Positions 7,119 through 8,623 of a DNA stretch of 8,623 nt are shown here, piece by piece. The position numbers and the translations under genes are program-made. The DNA comes from Chloroflexota bacterium (GTDB taxonomy: Bacteria; Chloroflexota; Dehalococcoidia; Bin125): NCBI GenBank assembly GCA_026707335.1, contig JAPOXB010000185.1:1-8623 (forward strand), read 5' to 3'. The notes under the pieces are model-generated. The model saw only the letters and a program-made list of their open reading frames with translations, searched no databases and was not told the origin of the DNA. Position 1 is the first letter of the stretch. Every line of letters begins with the position of its first letter.

Positions 7119-7907
7119 CTACGCGCCCGCGCCGGCCCCGGATGCGACGCGGACGGCCACGAAGCGCAGCCGCACGTAGTCGGCGACCCAGCGCTCGCCG
7201 TCGAAGAGTTGCGGGCGCGTCGCGTCCTCCACGGCGGCGATCAGCGCCTCGGCGCGTCCGGCGGGAGCGGCAGCCAGGAAGGCCCCGGCGAACATCCGCA
7301 GCCAGTCGCGCATGCCGTGCTCGCCGCCCTCCAGCGGCGTCGCCCGGTCGAAGGCGGACAGGCGTCGCAGTTCCAGCCCGTGCGCCTCCAGCCGCGCCGC
7401 CTGCTCGGCCGGCGAGGGGAAGACCCAGGGATGCGGTTGCCGCGCGACGGGCACGCCCTCGCGTTCGAGCGCCGCCCGCAGGGGCGCGACGATCGCGGCG
7501 ACGTTGCGCCGCCCGCCCATCTCGACGACGAAGCGACCGCCCGGCCGCAGCGCCGCCGCCACGCCCGAGATCACCGCGTCCTGGTCGGGCATCCAGTGCA
7601 GCGCCGCGTTGGAGAAGACCGCGTCGAGCGGCCCGGCCACGCGCAGCCGCTGCCCGTCCGCCTGGCGGAACGGGACGCCGGGATGTTCGCGGCGGGCGAG
7701 GGCGATCATCGCGGCGTCCTGGTCGACGCCCTCCGCCTGGGCGCCCGCCGCGGCGATGGCGGCCGTCAGCGCGCCCGTGCCGCAGCCCAGGTCGAGGATG
7801 CGCTCGCCGGGCCGCGGGTCGAGCCAGGCGACCAACTCGCGTCCCCGCTCCGGGATGAACGAGAAGGCCTCCGCGTAGCGTTCGGCGTCCCAGCCGGCCT
7901 CCGCCAT
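7119..7907 (-). CDS. Class I SAM-dependent methyltransferase, trans-aconitate methyltransferase-like
   Basis: A 262-residue cytosolic methyltransferase. Motif I is ERILDLGCGTGALTAAIA (35-52), the ribose-binding acidic residue is D62 (GVDQDAAMI), and FRQADGQRL has D84. The block DAVFSNAALHWMPDQDAVISGVAAALRPGGRFVVEM (95-130) closely resembles Tam-type and related small-molecule methyltransferases. It has a single Cys (C42, in motif I) and so lacks the conserved cysteines of the arsenite methyltransferase ArsM. The methyl acceptor is unknown. I prefer the ATG at 7907 because TATGCT lies exactly 6 nt upstream (leaderless pattern) and conserved sequence begins at once. The alternative ATG at 7937 (272 residues) has GAGGG about 6 nt upstream and cannot be excluded. 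arsS begins 29 bp downstream on the same strand, so the two probably form one operon. Confidence 0.9.
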   Translation of the reverse strand: MAEAGWDAERYAEAFSFIPERGRELVAWLDPRPGERILDLGCGTGALTAAIAAAGAQAEGVDQDAAMIALARREHPGVPFRQADGQRLRVAGPLDAVFSNAALHWMPDQDAVISGVAAALRPGGRFVVEMGGRRNVAAIVAPLRAALEREGVPVARQPHPWVFPSPAEQAARLEAHGLELRRLSAFDRATPLEGGEHGMRDWLRMFAGAFLAAAPAGRAEALIAAVEDATRPQLFDGERWVADYVRLRFVAVRVASGAGAGA

Positions 7908-7913
7908 GCCGGC

Positions 7914-7919
7914 AGCATA
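7914..7919 (-). promoter_or_regulatory. Putative -10 element of the SAM methyltransferase-arsS operon
   Basis: On the minus strand TATGCT lies exactly 6 nt before the ATG at 7907, the same geometry as at the response regulator and lipA. If used, it rules out the longer in-frame start at 7937, which would lie upstream of the transcript start. Confidence 0.42.
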
Positions 7920-7963
7920 GCCGCGAGTTGTGGGCATCCCGGCCCTCTGCCAGACTCGGCCGC

Positions 7964-8623
7964 ATGACCGTCCGCATCCGGCCCGTCGGCCAGGGCCGGC
8001 AGGCGCGCCCCTTCATCGACGCGCTGTGGCGCATCTACGCCGACGACCCGGTCTGGACGCCGCCGCTGCGGGTCCAACTCTCGGGACAACTCGACCCGAA
8101 GCACAACCCGTTCCTGCGCTACGGCAAGGCGCAACTCTTCGTCGTGGAGCGCGACGGCGAGGTCGTGGGGCGCATCTCGGCCCACACCAACCCAGCGCAC
8201 GACGCCCAGCACGGCGAGCGGGCCGGCTTCTTCGGCTTTTTCGAGTGCATCGACGATGCCGCCTGCGCCCGCGCCCTACTCGAGTCGGCCGAGGACTGGC
8301 TGGCGGGCGAGCGCGTCGATTGGGTGCGGGGGCCGATCTCGTTCACGGTCAACCAGGAGATCGGCACGCTGGTCGAGGGCTTCGACACGCCGCCCATGGT
8401 CGCGATGCCGCATGGCCGCCCCTACTACGACCGCCTGCTGCACGACAACGGCTACGCCAAGGCGAAAGACCTCCTCGCCTGGCAGTACCCGGTGCGGAAC
8501 CCGGACCCCCGCATGGAGCGGGTGCACGACCGCGTGCTGGGCGAAATCGACGGCATCGCCGTGCGCGAGTTCACGAAGAAGCGCCTGCGCCGGGACGTCG
8601 GCATCGGTATCGACATCTTCAAC
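7964..8623 (+). CDS. YghO-like GNAT-fold protein, 3' end outside the window (partial)
   Basis: The open frame starts with ATG at 7964 and runs 220 codons to the window edge without a stop. The sequence resembles a widespread family of about 370 residues related to E. coli YghO, predicted to have an acyl-CoA N-acyltransferase fold. Recognisable stretches are FIDALWRIYADDPVWTPPL (17-35), VVGRISAHTNPAHDAQH (67-83), GFFGFFECIDD (88-98), VRGPISFTVNQEIGTLVEGFDTPP (121-144) and YYDRLLHDNGYAKAKDLLAW (154-173). No member that I know has a settled reaction. The start has no Shine-Dalgarno site. CAGACT at 7951-7956, 7 nt before the ATG, may be a weak -10 for a leaderless message. The divergent methyltransferase start is 26 or 56 bp away, depending on which start is right. 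Roughly the last 40% of the protein is missing. Confidence 0.85.
   Translation, partial: MTVRIRPVGQGRQARPFIDALWRIYADDPVWTPPLRVQLSGQLDPKHNPFLRYGKAQLFVVERDGEVVGRISAHTNPAHDAQHGERAGFFGFFECIDDAACARALLESAEDWLAGERVDWVRGPISFTVNQEIGTLVEGFDTPPMVAMPHGRPYYDRLLHDNGYAKAKDLLAWQYPVRNPDPRMERVHDRVLGEIDGIAVREFTKKRLRRDVGIGIDIFN

Noticed and set aside
7119..7907. The arsS-linked methyltransferase as ArsM
   Set aside because: It has one Cys only, inside the SAM-binding motif, and its sequence pattern is that of trans-aconitate methyltransferase-type enzymes.

Overview
The window is very GC-rich DNA (roughly 70% by eye) with dense, short-spaced bacterial genes and long spurious antisense reading frames of the kind such composition produces. 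An F420-type luciferase-like oxidoreductase, a crotonase, an ArsS-type radical SAM enzyme and an orphan OmpR-type regulator fit an environmental high-GC bacterium. Chloroflexota (Dehalococcoidia or Thermomicrobia-like) is my best guess. Actinobacteria or a candidate phylum remain possible, and nothing here fixes the phylum. I see no phage, transposon, integrase or CRISPR array.

Layout. 89-754 (-) is an atypical OmpR/PhoB-family response regulator, divergent from lipA (822-1772, +), which is followed by a cation-dependent-type O-methyltransferase (1811-2464, +). That gene overlaps by 4 bp, tail to tail, with a two-gene minus-strand operon: an F420-dependent LLM-class oxidoreductase (4446-3358) and then a crotonase-fold protein (3318-2461) that lacks both classical catalytic glutamates. 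A tRNA-Thr(CGT) lies at 4561-4635 (+). Next come a HigA-type antitoxin gene without a toxin (4972-4676, -) and an NTF2/SnoaL-like protein (5401-5015, -). A cupin gene (5536-5928, +) converges on arsS (7089-5935, -). arsS follows a trans-aconitate-methyltransferase-like SAM methyltransferase (7907 or 7937 to 7119, -). A YghO-like acyltransferase-fold gene (7964 onward, +) runs off the window.

How the genes may work together. LLM oxidoreductase plus crotonase-like protein look like consecutive steps of a catabolic or acyl-CoA pathway, with unknown substrate. ArsS normally acts after the arsenite methyltransferase ArsM. Here its operon partner is a Cys-poor methyltransferase that does not look like ArsM, and ArsS itself carries an extra Cys-containing N-terminal segment. 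LipA is housekeeping (lipoate cofactor).

The most interesting non-coding signal is a repeated start architecture: TANNNT, exactly 6 nt, then ATG, at three separate promoter-proximal starts (regulator, lipA, SAM methyltransferase), none of which has a Shine-Dalgarno sequence. Genes inside operons mostly have clear GGAG-type sites. This suggests leaderless transcription of first genes.
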